This document shows positions 45,805 to 54,792 of a stretch of 64,000 bases of DNA, piece by piece. The stretch covers positions 5,742,001-5,806,000 of the forward strand of contig NC_022657.1 of assembly GCF_000494755.1 (NCBI RefSeq), in the 5' to 3' direction. Made by a program: the position numbers and the translations under genes. The first letter of the stretch is position 1, and each line of letters begins with the position of its first letter. The notes beneath the pieces were generated by a model that worked only from the letters and a program-made list of their open reading frames with translations, was not told where the DNA came from and ran no database searches. Source of the DNA: Amorphoplanes friuliensis DSM 7358. GTDB taxonomy: Bacteria > Actinomycetota > Actinomycetes > Mycobacteriales > Micromonosporaceae.

Positions 45805-46785
45805 ATGAACCTGGAGCTGCGGCATCTCAAGGTGGTCTGTGCCATCGCGGAGACGGGCAGCGTGACGAAGGCGGCGTCGCTGCTGGGCCTCGCCCAGCCG
45901 GCCCTCACCGCCCAGCTGCAACGCATCGAGCGGACCCTCGGCGGCCCGCTCTTCGAACGAGACCGTCGCGGTGCCCGGCCGACGGCGCTCGGTGAGCTGG
46001 TGCTGTCCCGGGCCCGGGTGCTGCTGCCGGCGATGAAAGGTCTCCAGGACGAGGCGGCCCGGCTCGCCGGGTCGGGTGCCGACGAGAGCGTGATGACGCG
46101 ATATCGCATCGGCGCGATCGGCGGGCCCGTCATCGGCGGCATGGTGCACCGGTTGTCGGAGGCCCAGCCCGACGCCCAGATCTCCACCCACGCGTCGTAC
46201 TACGTGGAGGAACTGGCCACCATGGTGCTGGCCGGGAAGCTCGACTACGCCCAGGTCGGCGTCTGCGGCGACGCCATCCCGTCGGCCGACTACGGCCTGG
46301 TGTGGCAGACGATCGCCGTCGACGGCGTGTGCGTGCTGATGCCCGACGACCACCCGTCGGCCAAGGGTGTCGAGGTGGACCTGGCCGAGCTGGCCGACGA
46401 GCAGTGGGTCGCCGGCACCGGTGACGGCTGCTTCAGCGACTGCTTCGCCGCGGCCTGCGCCCGCGCCGGCTTCACCCCCAAGCGGATGCTGGAGACCGAC
46501 ATCCGCGGCTGTGTCGACATGGTCGAGTCCGGGCTCGCGCTCGCGGTCTGCCAGCCGACGTTCCGGCCGCCCGCCGGGCTCACCCACCGGCCGCTGCAGG
46601 GTGCTCCCCTGCGCTGGCGGCAGGTGCTCGGCTGGCACCCCGACAGCCCCGCCGCCCGGGTCGCACCGCGGCTGGTCGGCATGGCCGGGGAGGCGTACGC
46701 CGAGGTCGCGGCCCGCAACCCGCTCTACATCGAATGGCTCGAGGACCACCCGCAGCTCGGTGGCGTCCAACTGGCGGCAGCATGA
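45805..46785 (+). CDS. LysR-family transcriptional regulator
   Basis: A 326-residue regulator: N-terminal helix-turn-helix with LRHLKVVCAIAETGSVTKAA and LGLAQPALTAQLQRIERTLG, then GPLFERDRRGARPTALGELV. A periplasmic-binding-like effector domain follows from about residue 95. It has several Cys (GVCGDAI, GVCVLM, GDGCFSDCFAAACARAG, RGCVDM), which is unusual and could allow redox control. Leaderless start; an upstream in-frame start is not supported. The target gene is not evident. Confidence 0.92.
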   Translation: MNLELRHLKVVCAIAETGSVTKAASLLGLAQPALTAQLQRIERTLGGPLFERDRRGARPTALGELVLSRARVLLPAMKGLQDEAARLAGSGADESVMTRYRIGAIGGPVIGGMVHRLSEAQPDAQISTHASYYVEELATMVLAGKLDYAQVGVCGDAIPSADYGLVWQTIAVDGVCVLMPDDHPSAKGVEVDLAELADEQWVAGTGDGCFSDCFAAACARAGFTPKRMLETDIRGCVDMVESGLALAVCQPTFRPPAGLTHRPLQGAPLRWRQVLGWHPDSPAARVAPRLVGMAGEAYAEVAARNPLYIEWLEDHPQLGGVQLAAA

Positions 46786-46815
46786 CGGCGGCTCCCCCGG
46801 AGGGGAGCCGCCGTC
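46784..46815. terminator. Bidirectional terminator hairpin
   Basis: A perfect 14-bp stem (GACGGCGGCTCCCC and its complement) with a four-base loop, overlapping the LysR stop codon and ending eight bases before the convergent clpC stop. Confidence 0.8.
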
Positions 46816-46822
46816 GTGAAAT

Positions 46823-49342
46823 TCAGGCCGCTGCGGGCGCGGGTGACGACGCCGTGAAGGTCAGCTGACCCTCGGCGACATCGACGTGCACCGTCTGCCC
46901 GGGCGCCAGATCGGCGGCGAGCAGCATCCGCGAGAGCCGGTTGTCCAGCTCACGCTGGATCGTGCGGCGCAACGGACGGGCACCGTACTCCGGCTGGAAG
47001 CCCTTGTCGGCGAGCCAGTCGGTCGCCGCCGTGGTGATCTCCAGCGTGACGTCCTGCGCGTGCAGGCGGCGCCGGGTCTCCTCCAGCAGCAGCTCGGTGA
47101 TCCGGCGCAGCTGCTCCGTCTCGAGCTGCCGGAAGACGATGATCTCGTCGATCCGGTTGATGAACTCGGGCCGCAGCTGCTCGCGCAGCCGGCGGTCGAG
47201 CTTGTCCTGCAGATCCTGGTCCGGCGACGTGGACTCCGCGCCGAAGCCCAGCGTCCGCTTCGTACCGCTGATGATGTCCGACCCGATGTTGCTGGTCATG
47301 ATCAGCACGGTGTTCTTGAAGCTGACCGTCCGGCCCTGGCTGTCGGTGAGCCGGCCGTCGTCGAGCACCTGCAGCAAGATGTTGAAGACATCGGGGTGCG
47401 CCTTCTCGATCTCGTCCAGCAGCACCACGGAGTACGGCCGGCGCCGCACAGCCTCGGTGAGCTGACCGGCCTCGTCGTAACCGACGTAGCCGGGAGGGGC
47501 ACCGACGAGCCGGGAGACGGTGTGCCGCTCCTGGAACTCGCTCATGTCCAGCCGGATCATCCGGTCGGAGTCGCCGAAGAGCGCCTCGGCCAGCGATCGG
47601 GCCAGCTCGGTCTTGCCGACACCGGTCGGGCCGAGGAACAGGAAGCTGCCCACGGGCCGGTCGGGGTCGCCCAGTCCGGCACGGGAGCGCCGCACGGCCT
47701 CGGACACGGCCGCCACCGCCTCCTCCTGACCGATCACGTGATCGTGCAGGTGCGCCTCGAGTCGCAGGAGACGCTCGCGCTCCTCCTCGGTGAGCTGGGA
47801 GACCGGGATGCCGGTGGCCCGGGAGACGACGTCGGCGATGTCCACCTCGGTCACCTTCGGCACGCCACCCTCGCCCGAACCGGCCTCCTCGATCTGCTGC
47901 CGGAGCGCGTTGAGCTCGTCGCGCAGGCTCGACGCCTTCTCGTAGTTCTCCGCGGCGACCGCCTGGTCGCGGTCGCGGGTGAGCTGCTCGATGCGGCGTT
48001 CCTGCTCACGGACGTCGGTCGTGGGCGTCTTGACCCGCAGCCGCACCCGCGCGCCGGCCTGGTCGATCAGGTCGATCGCCTTGTCCGGCAGGAACCGGTC
48101 GGTGATGTAGCGGTCCGACAGCTCCGCCGCGGCGTCGAGCGCCTCGTCGGTGATGCGGACCTGGTGGTGGGCCTCGTAGTTGTCCCGCAGGCCGCGCAGG
48201 ATCGCCACGGTGTCCTCGACACTGGGCTCACCCACCAGCACCGGCTGGAAACGCCGGGCCAGGGCCGCGTCCTTCTCGATGTTGCGGCGGTACTCGTCCA
48301 GCGTGGTCGCACCGACCACCCGCATGCGGCCACGGGCCAGGGCGGGCTTGAGCATGTTGCTCGCGTCCATCCCGCCGCCGTCACCGCCGCCACCGGCGCC
48401 GACCAAGGTGTGGATCTCGTCGAGGAAGACGATCAGGCCCTCCCCGCTCTCCTGGATCTCGTCGATGACCTTGCGCAGGCGCTCCTCGAAGTCGCCGCGG
48501 TAGCGGGTACCCGCGACCAGTCCGGCCAGGTCGAGCTGGATGACACGCTTGCCCGCGAGGGTCTGCGGGACGTCACCGTCCACGATGCGCTGGGCCAGGC
48601 CCTCGACGACGGCGGTCTTGCCGACGCCGGCCTCGCCGATCAGCACGGGGTTGTTCTTGGTACGCCGCGAGAGCACCTCGACGGCCTGCTCGATCTCGTC
48701 GGCGCGCCCGATGACCGGGTCCAGCTCACCGCTGCGGGCAAGCTCGGTCAGGTCGACGCCGTACTGCTCGAGTGTGGGGGTCTTGCTGTTGCTGCCGGGC
48801 TCGTTGCCACGACCGTTCGATCCACCACGGCCCGCCTGCGGCTCGGCCTGCTGGAGCGTGCGCGGGTCGATCCGCGACGCGAGCAGCCGGCCGGCGACGG
48901 AGTCCGGGTTGAGTCCGAGCGCCATCAGGATGTGCTCGGGGCCCACGTAGGAGGCGCCGACGGCCCGCGAGATCTGCAGACTGTCGAGCAGGGCGCGCTT
49001 GGCGGCCGGGGTGAGCGCCAGGTGATCCGGCAGCTCGGAGCCCGGTGCACGCGAGACGCCGCCCAGCTGGGCGAGCAGCGCGTCGGGGTCGGCCCCGGCC
49101 CGGCGGACGAGCGCCTGCTGCGCGTCCTGCTGGAGCACGCCCCAGAGCAGGTGGTCGGTGTCCAGGTCGGCGATGCCGATGCCCGCGGGCGCCACCTCGG
49201 CGGCCCGGCGTGCGGCGTCCGTGAGCACCTGACGCGCGTCGGCGCTCATGAACCTGGTGATGTCGATCCGCTGGGCGGAGCGCCGGGGATCGGCCGAAGC
49301 AAAGAAACGAGCGAAAGGGTCTTCCCAGTCATCGGGACTCAT
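46823..49342 (-). CDS. ClpC-type AAA+ unfoldase
   Basis: An 839-residue Hsp100 protein. Domains: a short extra N-terminus; a Clp_N repeat domain; AAA1 with Walker A GEAGVGKTA (about residue 237) and LIVFLDEIHT; a middle region with a UVR-like ENYEKASSLRDELNALRQQI; and AAA2 with Walker A GPTGVGKTEL (about 570) and VVLLDEIEKAH. An LGFG loop near residue 696 is the ClpP-docking signature. The UVR-like motif and LGF loop favour ClpC over ClpB. ATG 49342 has GGAGGAAG upstream. It could be an accessory ClpC, as the N-terminus departs from the housekeeping type. Confidence 0.9.
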   Translation of the reverse strand: MSPDDWEDPFARFFASADPRRSAQRIDITRFMSADARQVLTDAARRAAEVAPAGIGIADLDTDHLLWGVLQQDAQQALVRRAGADPDALLAQLGGVSRAPGSELPDHLALTPAAKRALLDSLQISRAVGASYVGPEHILMALGLNPDSVAGRLLASRIDPRTLQQAEPQAGRGGSNGRGNEPGSNSKTPTLEQYGVDLTELARSGELDPVIGRADEIEQAVEVLSRRTKNNPVLIGEAGVGKTAVVEGLAQRIVDGDVPQTLAGKRVIQLDLAGLVAGTRYRGDFEERLRKVIDEIQESGEGLIVFLDEIHTLVGAGGGGDGGGMDASNMLKPALARGRMRVVGATTLDEYRRNIEKDAALARRFQPVLVGEPSVEDTVAILRGLRDNYEAHHQVRITDEALDAAAELSDRYITDRFLPDKAIDLIDQAGARVRLRVKTPTTDVREQERRIEQLTRDRDQAVAAENYEKASSLRDELNALRQQIEEAGSGEGGVPKVTEVDIADVVSRATGIPVSQLTEEERERLLRLEAHLHDHVIGQEEAVAAVSEAVRRSRAGLGDPDRPVGSFLFLGPTGVGKTELARSLAEALFGDSDRMIRLDMSEFQERHTVSRLVGAPPGYVGYDEAGQLTEAVRRRPYSVVLLDEIEKAHPDVFNILLQVLDDGRLTDSQGRTVSFKNTVLIMTSNIGSDIISGTKRTLGFGAESTSPDQDLQDKLDRRLREQLRPEFINRIDEIIVFRQLETEQLRRITELLLEETRRRLHAQDVTLEITTAATDWLADKGFQPEYGARPLRRTIQRELDNRLSRMLLAADLAPGQTVHVDVAEGQLTFTASSPAPAAA

Positions 49343-49458
49343 GAGTGTCTTCCTCCAGATGTAGCCAGAACCACCGTCGTCGATCTGTGTCCGGCGGTAT
49401 CTCCGGGTAGCACAGCGCCTGAGGGGTCTGTTTGATTCCGCTGTGAGACGCTGATTAC

Positions 49459-49833
49459 ATGGCCTCACCGCTGCTGGTCGTCGACGCCGCGAACGTCGTC
49501 GGCTCCAAACCGGACGGCTGGTGGCGCGACCGCGCCGGGGCCACGACCCGCCTGCGCGACGCACTCCTTCCCCTCAACACCGAGGGTCTGACAGATCTTC
49601 CGGGGCCCGTCGAGCTCGTCCTGGTCGTCGAGGGCAAGGCCCGGGACGTCCCCGCCGTCCCGGGGGTACGCGTGGAGCGCGCGCCCGGATCCGGCGACGA
49701 CACGATCGTGGACCTCGTGGCGCGGGAAGGCCCCGGACGGCGTGTCGTGGTGGTCACGGCGGACCGTGGTCTGCGCGAACGGGTGACAGCCCTGGGCGCG
49801 GAAGTGCGGGGGCCGGGCGCCGTCCCGCGATGA
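49459..49833 (+). CDS. NYN/PIN-like domain protein
   Basis: A 124-residue protein with the NYN pattern: LLVVDAANVVGSKPDGWWRD (first acidic residue), GSGDDTIVDLVAREG (second acidic pair), VVVVTADRGLRERVTALGAE (third Asp) and GP at the end. NYN domains are metal-dependent RNases related to PIN. Database labels of NTP pyrophosphohydrolase for such proteins are probably wrong. It is divergent from clpC and lies 107 bases before the FtsK-like operon on the same strand, so a link is possible but not shown. Confidence 0.8.
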   Translation: MASPLLVVDAANVVGSKPDGWWRDRAGATTRLRDALLPLNTEGLTDLPGPVELVLVVEGKARDVPAVPGVRVERAPGSGDDTIVDLVAREGPGRRVVVVTADRGLRERVTALGAEVRGPGAVPR

Positions 49834-49893
49834 CCGGGCAGGCCCGGTTTCACGAAAGGGGCGTGCGGGCACGACCATCCCATCAGGGACGAC

Positions 49894-49899
49894 TATTCT
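49894..49899 (+). promoter_or_regulatory. Probable -10 element of the FtsK-like operon
   Basis: TATTCT about 40 bases before the GTG at 49941, which has AGGAGG nine bases upstream. A second candidate, TACCGT, lies at 49907. Confidence 0.45.
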
Positions 49900-49940
49900 G
49901 AGTCCCTACCGTCGTACCGACACTGCAGGAGGCTGCACGA

Positions 49941-50201
49941 GTGGCCAGCGTCGCCGAGGTCAGAGCGGCCGTGGATGCCGCACTCCAACAGGTCACGGAG
50001 GGTCAGGCGGCGATCCAGGCAGCCCGGGAGAAGCTGGGTGAGGCGCAGCAGAGCCTCGCCGCGGCCCTCGACGGCAGTGCCAACGACGCCGTCGGTGCCG
50101 CGCACGCCTCCCTGTCGCAGGCCGACCAGCAGCTCGAGGAGTGCCTCGGCGCCACGCTGCTCGCGGTCGAGCAGGCGCAGACCTACACGGCGACCCTCTA
50201 A
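49941..50201 (+). CDS. Small helical-hairpin protein, first gene of FtsK-like operon
   Basis: 86 residues, almost all helix-forming and Ala/Gln/Glu-rich: one helix to about residue 43, a turn at DGSAND, and a second helix with ASLSQADQQLEECLGATLLA. The size and hairpin resemble WXG100/ESAT-6 proteins, but the W-x-G turn and the YxxxD/E export motif are absent. AGGAGG precedes the GTG. It lies four bases before the next gene and is followed by an FtsK-like ATPase, as WXG100 genes often are. Function unknown. Confidence 0.75.
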   Translation: MASVAEVRAAVDAALQQVTEGQAAIQAAREKLGEAQQSLAAALDGSANDAVGAAHASLSQADQQLEECLGATLLAVEQAQTYTATL

Positions 50202-50205
50202 CACG

Positions 50206-51092
50206 ATGTCTCTGCTGCAGGAAGTCGGCGCCCAGCTCCGGGCCACGTCCGACGAGCTGCCCACCGGGCTCGTGTCGGTGGCGATGGAGCGGCTCCGCAG
50301 TGCCACCGAGCTGCTCAACTGGGTGCGCCAGACCTCGGTCGACCCGATCGGCGTCCCGCAGCTCGGCAACGCCACCGAGCACGCCGAGCACGCCGCGGCC
50401 GCGCTCCGGCTGGCCCAGGACGCGATCGCGGCCTATCTGGCGCAGCTCGGTCTGGCCGCGGACGCCAGCGCTCCCCCGGACAGGGACTGGAAAGCCGGCC
50501 TCAAGGAAGACAAAGATCAGCCGGCCGGTGGCGAGCAGCAGGAGCAGGCGCCGCCCCCGGAGCAGTTGCAGCCGTGGTGGCGCGAGCGGGTCGAGAAGCT
50601 CACCGGCGAGGCGCCACCCCCGCCGAAGGCCGACGGTTCCACACCCGAGCGTCCCGCTAACACCGCCGAGCTGCTGCGCCGCGTCGCCGCCGGGGTCCGG
50701 TCCGGCGACCGGGCCCGTCTCGGCCGCGACCTGCACGGTGTGAACGCCGCGACCGGTCTCGGGCTGTCGGCGGTCACCCCGCCCGTCCTGCGCCGCCTCG
50801 CCGGTGACCTGCTCGGCCACGAGCCGGGCCCGGACGACCTGCCCCGGCTGCGCAGTGCCGCCGGCGGCCGCGTGAAGTCGCTGCTGCCGGGCACCCCGCC
50901 CGACGTGCTCGACACGCTGCTGGCCGGGTCTGCCGCACGCCGGCGGGTGCCCAGCAGCCGGGGCACCCGGCCGACTCCGCGGTCACCGCCAGCGTGCTCA
51001 CCGGGGTGCTGCTGGCCCGCCTCGGCCGCGACCCGGCCACACTCGACGCCGAGGCCCCCGAACCGCTCCCACCCCGTGGTGTCGATGCCTGA
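50206..51092 (+). CDS. Helical protein of FtsK-like operon, apparent frameshift
   Basis: A protein of about 295 residues if one missing base is allowed. The N-terminal 240 residues are read in one frame (MSLLQEVGAQLRATSDELPT, TEHAEHAAAALRLAQDAIAA, a Pro/Gln-rich middle, RRVAAGVRSGDRARLGRDLH, LPGTPPDVLDTLLAGSAA). From about 50945 the natural coding frame is one base earlier (AQQPGHPADSAVTASVLTGV, LLARLGRDPATLDAEAPEPL) and ends in TGA at 51090-51092, overlapping the next ATG by eight bases. As the sequence stands, the first frame runs on into the FtsK-like gene without a stop, giving a fused 1171-residue product. Not recognised by family. Confidence 0.65.
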
Positions 51093-53721
51093 CACCCGGG
51101 CGCAGCAGGTCGTCGAGGTCCGCGCCGCGCTGTCGCACGCCCTCGGCGCGGCCGAGGAGCAGTTCGAGGCCGCGCAGGAGGAGTACGAAGCCGCCGTCAC
51201 GCGCCGGGCCCGGGTGGCGTCCGCGGCCCGCGAGCGCCGGATCCGCCTCGCCGACCAGCGCGACAAGCGTCTCCGGGAGATCGACGAACAGCACGAACGC
51301 GACCTGGCCGCCCTCGCCGGGGCCGCGGCCGAGACCGCGCTGGCCGCCGCGCCGGGCGCCGCCGGGATGCCCTGGGTCGTCTGGCGCCCGACACCGGGCG
51401 GCACCCAGGTCCCCGCACCCGAGCTCCGGGTCGGCCGCCTGCTCCTGCCGTACGACGAGGAGGTGCCGGCGCTGGTGCCGCTCCTCGACCACGGGCACGT
51501 CGTCATCCGCGGCGACGAGTCGCTGGGGGACGACGTGGTCGCCTCGCTGCTGCTGCGCGCACTGGGCAGTGTGGAGGCCGGGCGGATCCGGCTCACCGGG
51601 TACGACCCGGAGCAGCTCGGCGGAGGGCTCGCGGGGTTTGCGCCACTGGCCCCGGCCGGGGTGCTGACCTTCGTCGGGCCCGGCGGGCTGGCCGCGCTGC
51701 TCGACGACCTCGTCGACCACGTCCGCCGCATCAACGAGACCGTGCTCGCCGGTGAGCACTCCTCGCTGCGGGAGCTGGCCGCCGCCACCGGGCGCCGTCC
51801 CGAGCCGTGGCGCGTGGCGATCCTGCTCGGCGGTGACGAACTCTCCCGCCACGAGCGGGGACAGCTCGACCGGCTGCTGCGAACGGGCGCGGCGTGCGGC
51901 GTACACCTGATCATGCGGGGTTTTCCGGTCGGGGCCGGGACCGGGATCGAGGTTGTCGACGTGGCGCCGGGTGACGACGCCCGGCTGAGCGGGTGCGGTG
52001 ACCTGCCGGTGCGGCTCGACCCCGGGCCCCCTGCGGCCGTGATCACCCGCACCTGCCGGGAGATCGCCGATCAGGTCGCCGCCGGCCCGGCCCCGGTGGC
52101 GCTGGACAGCCTGCTGCCCGAGGACGCGTGGCAACAGAGCTCGGCGCGGGCGCTGACCGCACCGCTCGGCGACAGCCCGCAGGGCTCGCCGGTGCACGTG
52201 ACCCTCAGCGACTATCCGCCGCACGCCCTGATCGCCGGGCCGTCGGGCACCGGCAAGACCAACCTGATCTACGCCTGGATGGGTGCTCTCGCCGCCCGCT
52301 ACTCCCCTGCCGAGCTGGCCTTCTACCTGCTCGACTTCAAGGAGGGCGTGTCGTTCGCCCGCTTCGCGCCGGGTCGCCGCGACCCCAGCTGGCTGCCGCA
52401 CGTGCGCCTGGTGGGTGTCAACGTCAACACCGACCGCGAGTTCGGTCTGGCCCTGCTGCGGTTCCTCGGCGCGGAGCTGCGCAGCCGCGCCGACGCCGCG
52501 AAGCGCCACGAGGTGACCAACCTCGCCGAGCTGCGGGCCGAGGATCCGACGGGCTCCTGGCCGCGCATCGTCGCCGTGGTCGACGAGTTCCAGGTGCTGC
52601 TCTCCGGCCGTGACGCGGTCGCCGCCGAGGCCGTCGACCTGCTCGAGGACCTCGCCCGGCGCGGCCGGTCCCAGGGCATCCACCTGGTGCTGGCCAGCCA
52701 GGACGTCTCCGGCATCGAGGCGCTGTGGGGCCGGCCCGCACTGGTCGCACAGTTCTCACTGCGCATCGCCCTGCCCCGGGCACGAAGGGTGCTGGCGGAG
52801 ACCAACCACGCGGCGGACTCCCTGCCCCGCTACCACGCGGTGGTCAACGCCGACTCCGGCGCGCTCGAGGCGAACAGGATCGTCCGCGTGCCCGACGCCG
52901 GCAACCGCGAACGGTGGAGCGAACTCCAGCACCAGCTGTGGCGCCACCGCCCGCCGGAGCTGGTCGCACCCCGCCTCTTCGACGGCGACGCGATCCCGCG
53001 GCTGGAGGACAGCCCGGAATACCGCCGTTTTGTCCCCGCGGAGGCCGTCGCCGCGCCGGTGGTCCTGCTCGGCGAGACGATCGACGTCGAGTCCCGCTCC
53101 GCCAAGACACCGCTGCGCCGGGCGCCGGGCCGCAACATCGCGGTGCTGGGCACCCGGGTCGACGACGCCTGCGCGGTGCTCGGCACGGCCGCCCGGTCGC
53201 TCGCCGCGCAGTTCGGACCCGGCGCCGCCCGCTTCTCGGTCGCCTGCCTGGACACCGACGCGAGCACAGCGGTCGCGGCCCTGCACACGCGTCTGCCCGC
53301 AGACACCGGCAAGTTCGACAACGACAACGTCGAGTTCCTGCTCGAGGACACCGCCACCGACGCCGAGTCCTCCACCACGTCCGACCGGCCGCATTTCCTC
53401 TTTCTGTACGCCGCCGACGCACTGCCCAGCGCAAGCAACGTCCTGCTGCGCAAGATCCTGCGCCAGGGCCCGGAACGCCGCATCCACGTCATCGGCTGGT
53501 GGCGCGGCGCGTCCCTGCTGCGCGACACCCTCGGCGGCCCCGGCTCCCGCACGGACACGATCGGCGCCTGGGTCGCGCTGGACTCCCACGGCAGCGAACT
53601 GAGCCCGTACTTCCCGGGCAACACCCCGCCGAACTGGTACCCGCGGCCCTGGCGGGCGCTCCACTTCGACCGATCGGTGCACCGCGGCGCCGAAACGATC
53701 ATCCCCTACGGACCGTCATGA
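51085..53721 (+). CDS. FtsK/SpoIIIE-like ATPase with three tandem modules
   Basis: 878 residues. Residues 1-85 are charged coiled coil (EEQFEAAQEEYEAAVTRRAR). Three ATPase-like modules follow. The first (about 90-330) has RGDESLGDDVVAS where a P-loop should be. The middle one has Walker A GPSGTGKTNL (385-392) and Walker B IVAVVDEFQ (Asp500, Glu501). The third has GRNIAVLGTRVDDA (682-695) without the Lys. So only the middle module should hydrolyse ATP. No membrane segment is seen. This arrangement recalls the three-domain EccC motor of type VII secretion, but no other esx core gene is nearby. Start by translational coupling to the upstream gene. Confidence 0.85.
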   Translation: MPDTRAQQVVEVRAALSHALGAAEEQFEAAQEEYEAAVTRRARVASAARERRIRLADQRDKRLREIDEQHERDLAALAGAAAETALAAAPGAAGMPWVVWRPTPGGTQVPAPELRVGRLLLPYDEEVPALVPLLDHGHVVIRGDESLGDDVVASLLLRALGSVEAGRIRLTGYDPEQLGGGLAGFAPLAPAGVLTFVGPGGLAALLDDLVDHVRRINETVLAGEHSSLRELAAATGRRPEPWRVAILLGGDELSRHERGQLDRLLRTGAACGVHLIMRGFPVGAGTGIEVVDVAPGDDARLSGCGDLPVRLDPGPPAAVITRTCREIADQVAAGPAPVALDSLLPEDAWQQSSARALTAPLGDSPQGSPVHVTLSDYPPHALIAGPSGTGKTNLIYAWMGALAARYSPAELAFYLLDFKEGVSFARFAPGRRDPSWLPHVRLVGVNVNTDREFGLALLRFLGAELRSRADAAKRHEVTNLAELRAEDPTGSWPRIVAVVDEFQVLLSGRDAVAAEAVDLLEDLARRGRSQGIHLVLASQDVSGIEALWGRPALVAQFSLRIALPRARRVLAETNHAADSLPRYHAVVNADSGALEANRIVRVPDAGNRERWSELQHQLWRHRPPELVAPRLFDGDAIPRLEDSPEYRRFVPAEAVAAPVVLLGETIDVESRSAKTPLRRAPGRNIAVLGTRVDDACAVLGTAARSLAAQFGPGAARFSVACLDTDASTAVAALHTRLPADTGKFDNDNVEFLLEDTATDAESSTTSDRPHFLFLYAADALPSASNVLLRKILRQGPERRIHVIGWWRGASLLRDTLGGPGSRTDTIGAWVALDSHGSELSPYFPGNTPPNWYPRPWRALHFDRSVHRGAETIIPYGPS

Positions 53722-54431
53722 CCACCTCCGACACCGACGGCACCCTCGAACGCCGCGCGCCCGACTACCGCAGCGTCGTCCGCAAACTGACCAACCTGGA
53801 CGACGAGGCCGCCACCCACCGCGCCGAGGCGCGCACCTGGCACGACACCCGCGCGATCGAGGCCGACAACGCCGTCCGGGCCGCCGACCAGCGCATCCGC
53901 GAAACCCAGGCGGCGGTGCGGGCGGCCCAGCGCGCCCGCGACGAGGTCGACGCCCGCGCCGCGGGGCTGTGGGCCGACTTCGCGCACAAGACCGGGCGTC
54001 TCGCCGACCGCTTCGGCGCCCAGGCCCCCCAGCCGACGATCCCCCGCCAGCGCGACCGCGACGCCGAGGACTACCTCCAGGAAGCAACAGCCCTGGCCGG
54101 GGCAACTCCAGCCGCCCGCCCGGCCTCAGGCAGCGCTTCCCTCCTGTACGCCGTGCTGGGCGCCCTCGGCGGCGCCGTCGGCGTGGCGGCTTGGTCGCTT
54201 CTGCGCTGGGCCGGCCGGGAAGCCGGCGGTGATTTGGCGGTCGGGTTGCCCGTGGTGGCGCTGATCGTCGCGCTGCTGGGCCCGATCCTGGCCGTGGTGA
54301 CCGCCAAGCGGGTGGCCGACCGCCGCAGTGTGCAGCTCGACGCCTCCGCGGTCGCCACGGTGCTGATCGCCAGCTTGATCGCGGCAGGTCTGGTCGTTGC
54401 TCTCGCCCGTGGCGCCACCGCCGCGGGCTGA
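53718..54431 (+). CDS. Coiled-coil membrane protein, last gene of FtsK-like operon
   Basis: 237 residues. The first 110 residues are charged coiled coil (RDEVDARAAGLWADFAHKTG in part). The C-terminal half has three hydrophobic segments (ASLLYAVLGALGGAVGVAAW, AVGLPVVALIVALLGPILAV and ATVLIASLIAAGLVVALARG). Its ATG overlaps the ATPase stop by four bases. As the soluble ATPase lacks an anchor, this protein could dock it to the membrane through coiled-coil contacts; that is inference. No family recognised. Confidence 0.8.
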   Translation: MTTSDTDGTLERRAPDYRSVVRKLTNLDDEAATHRAEARTWHDTRAIEADNAVRAADQRIRETQAAVRAAQRARDEVDARAAGLWADFAHKTGRLADRFGAQAPQPTIPRQRDRDAEDYLQEATALAGATPAARPASGSASLLYAVLGALGGAVGVAAWSLLRWAGREAGGDLAVGLPVVALIVALLGPILAVVTAKRVADRRSVQLDASAVATVLIASLIAAGLVVALARGATAAG

Positions 54432-54792
54432 CCTTGCGCGGCGTCCTGATCTTGCACTTGCCTGCCGCAGCACGACCGGGCCGGGTCGTCCGCCCAGGTC
54501 AGGAAGGTGGCGAGATCACCGCTGGGTTCGACGGAATCGTGGGAGCTTCGAGGCGGCTCGGCGGCTCGTGGAAGATCAAACTGCGGTGATGGACCTGCCT
54601 GGGAACGGATCCTGGCGTCAGGTGTCGATGACGTGGGGTCGCTCCCGGGGCGCCTGACCACCGAGATGCAACATGCCGGCGGCGGCTGTCGGTCTTGGCT
54701 CGCCCGCGCTGATCCGGTGACGAACCGCCGCTGTTCGCGCTGCTGGACGCGACCCGGGTAGACCTTGGCGGTCCAGGCCAACCCCATGAAAA
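54432..54792. other. Gene-free stretch before the 42-bp array
   Basis: About 360 bases without a convincing gene on either strand. A weak inverted repeat ACGACC/GGTCGT lies at 54472-54489. Codon-bias signals are broken, so a decayed gene is possible but no protein family is recognisable. Confidence 0.5.

Noticed and set aside
46886..49435. An 849-residue open frame antisense to the ClpC gene
   Set aside because: Same reason: the sense strand encodes a complete ClpC-type protein.
49941..54431. Type VII secretion (ESX) locus
   Set aside because: No EccB, EccD, EccE, mycosin or true WXG100/PE/PPE gene is present, and the ATPase has no membrane anchor. Only a distant analogy is justified.
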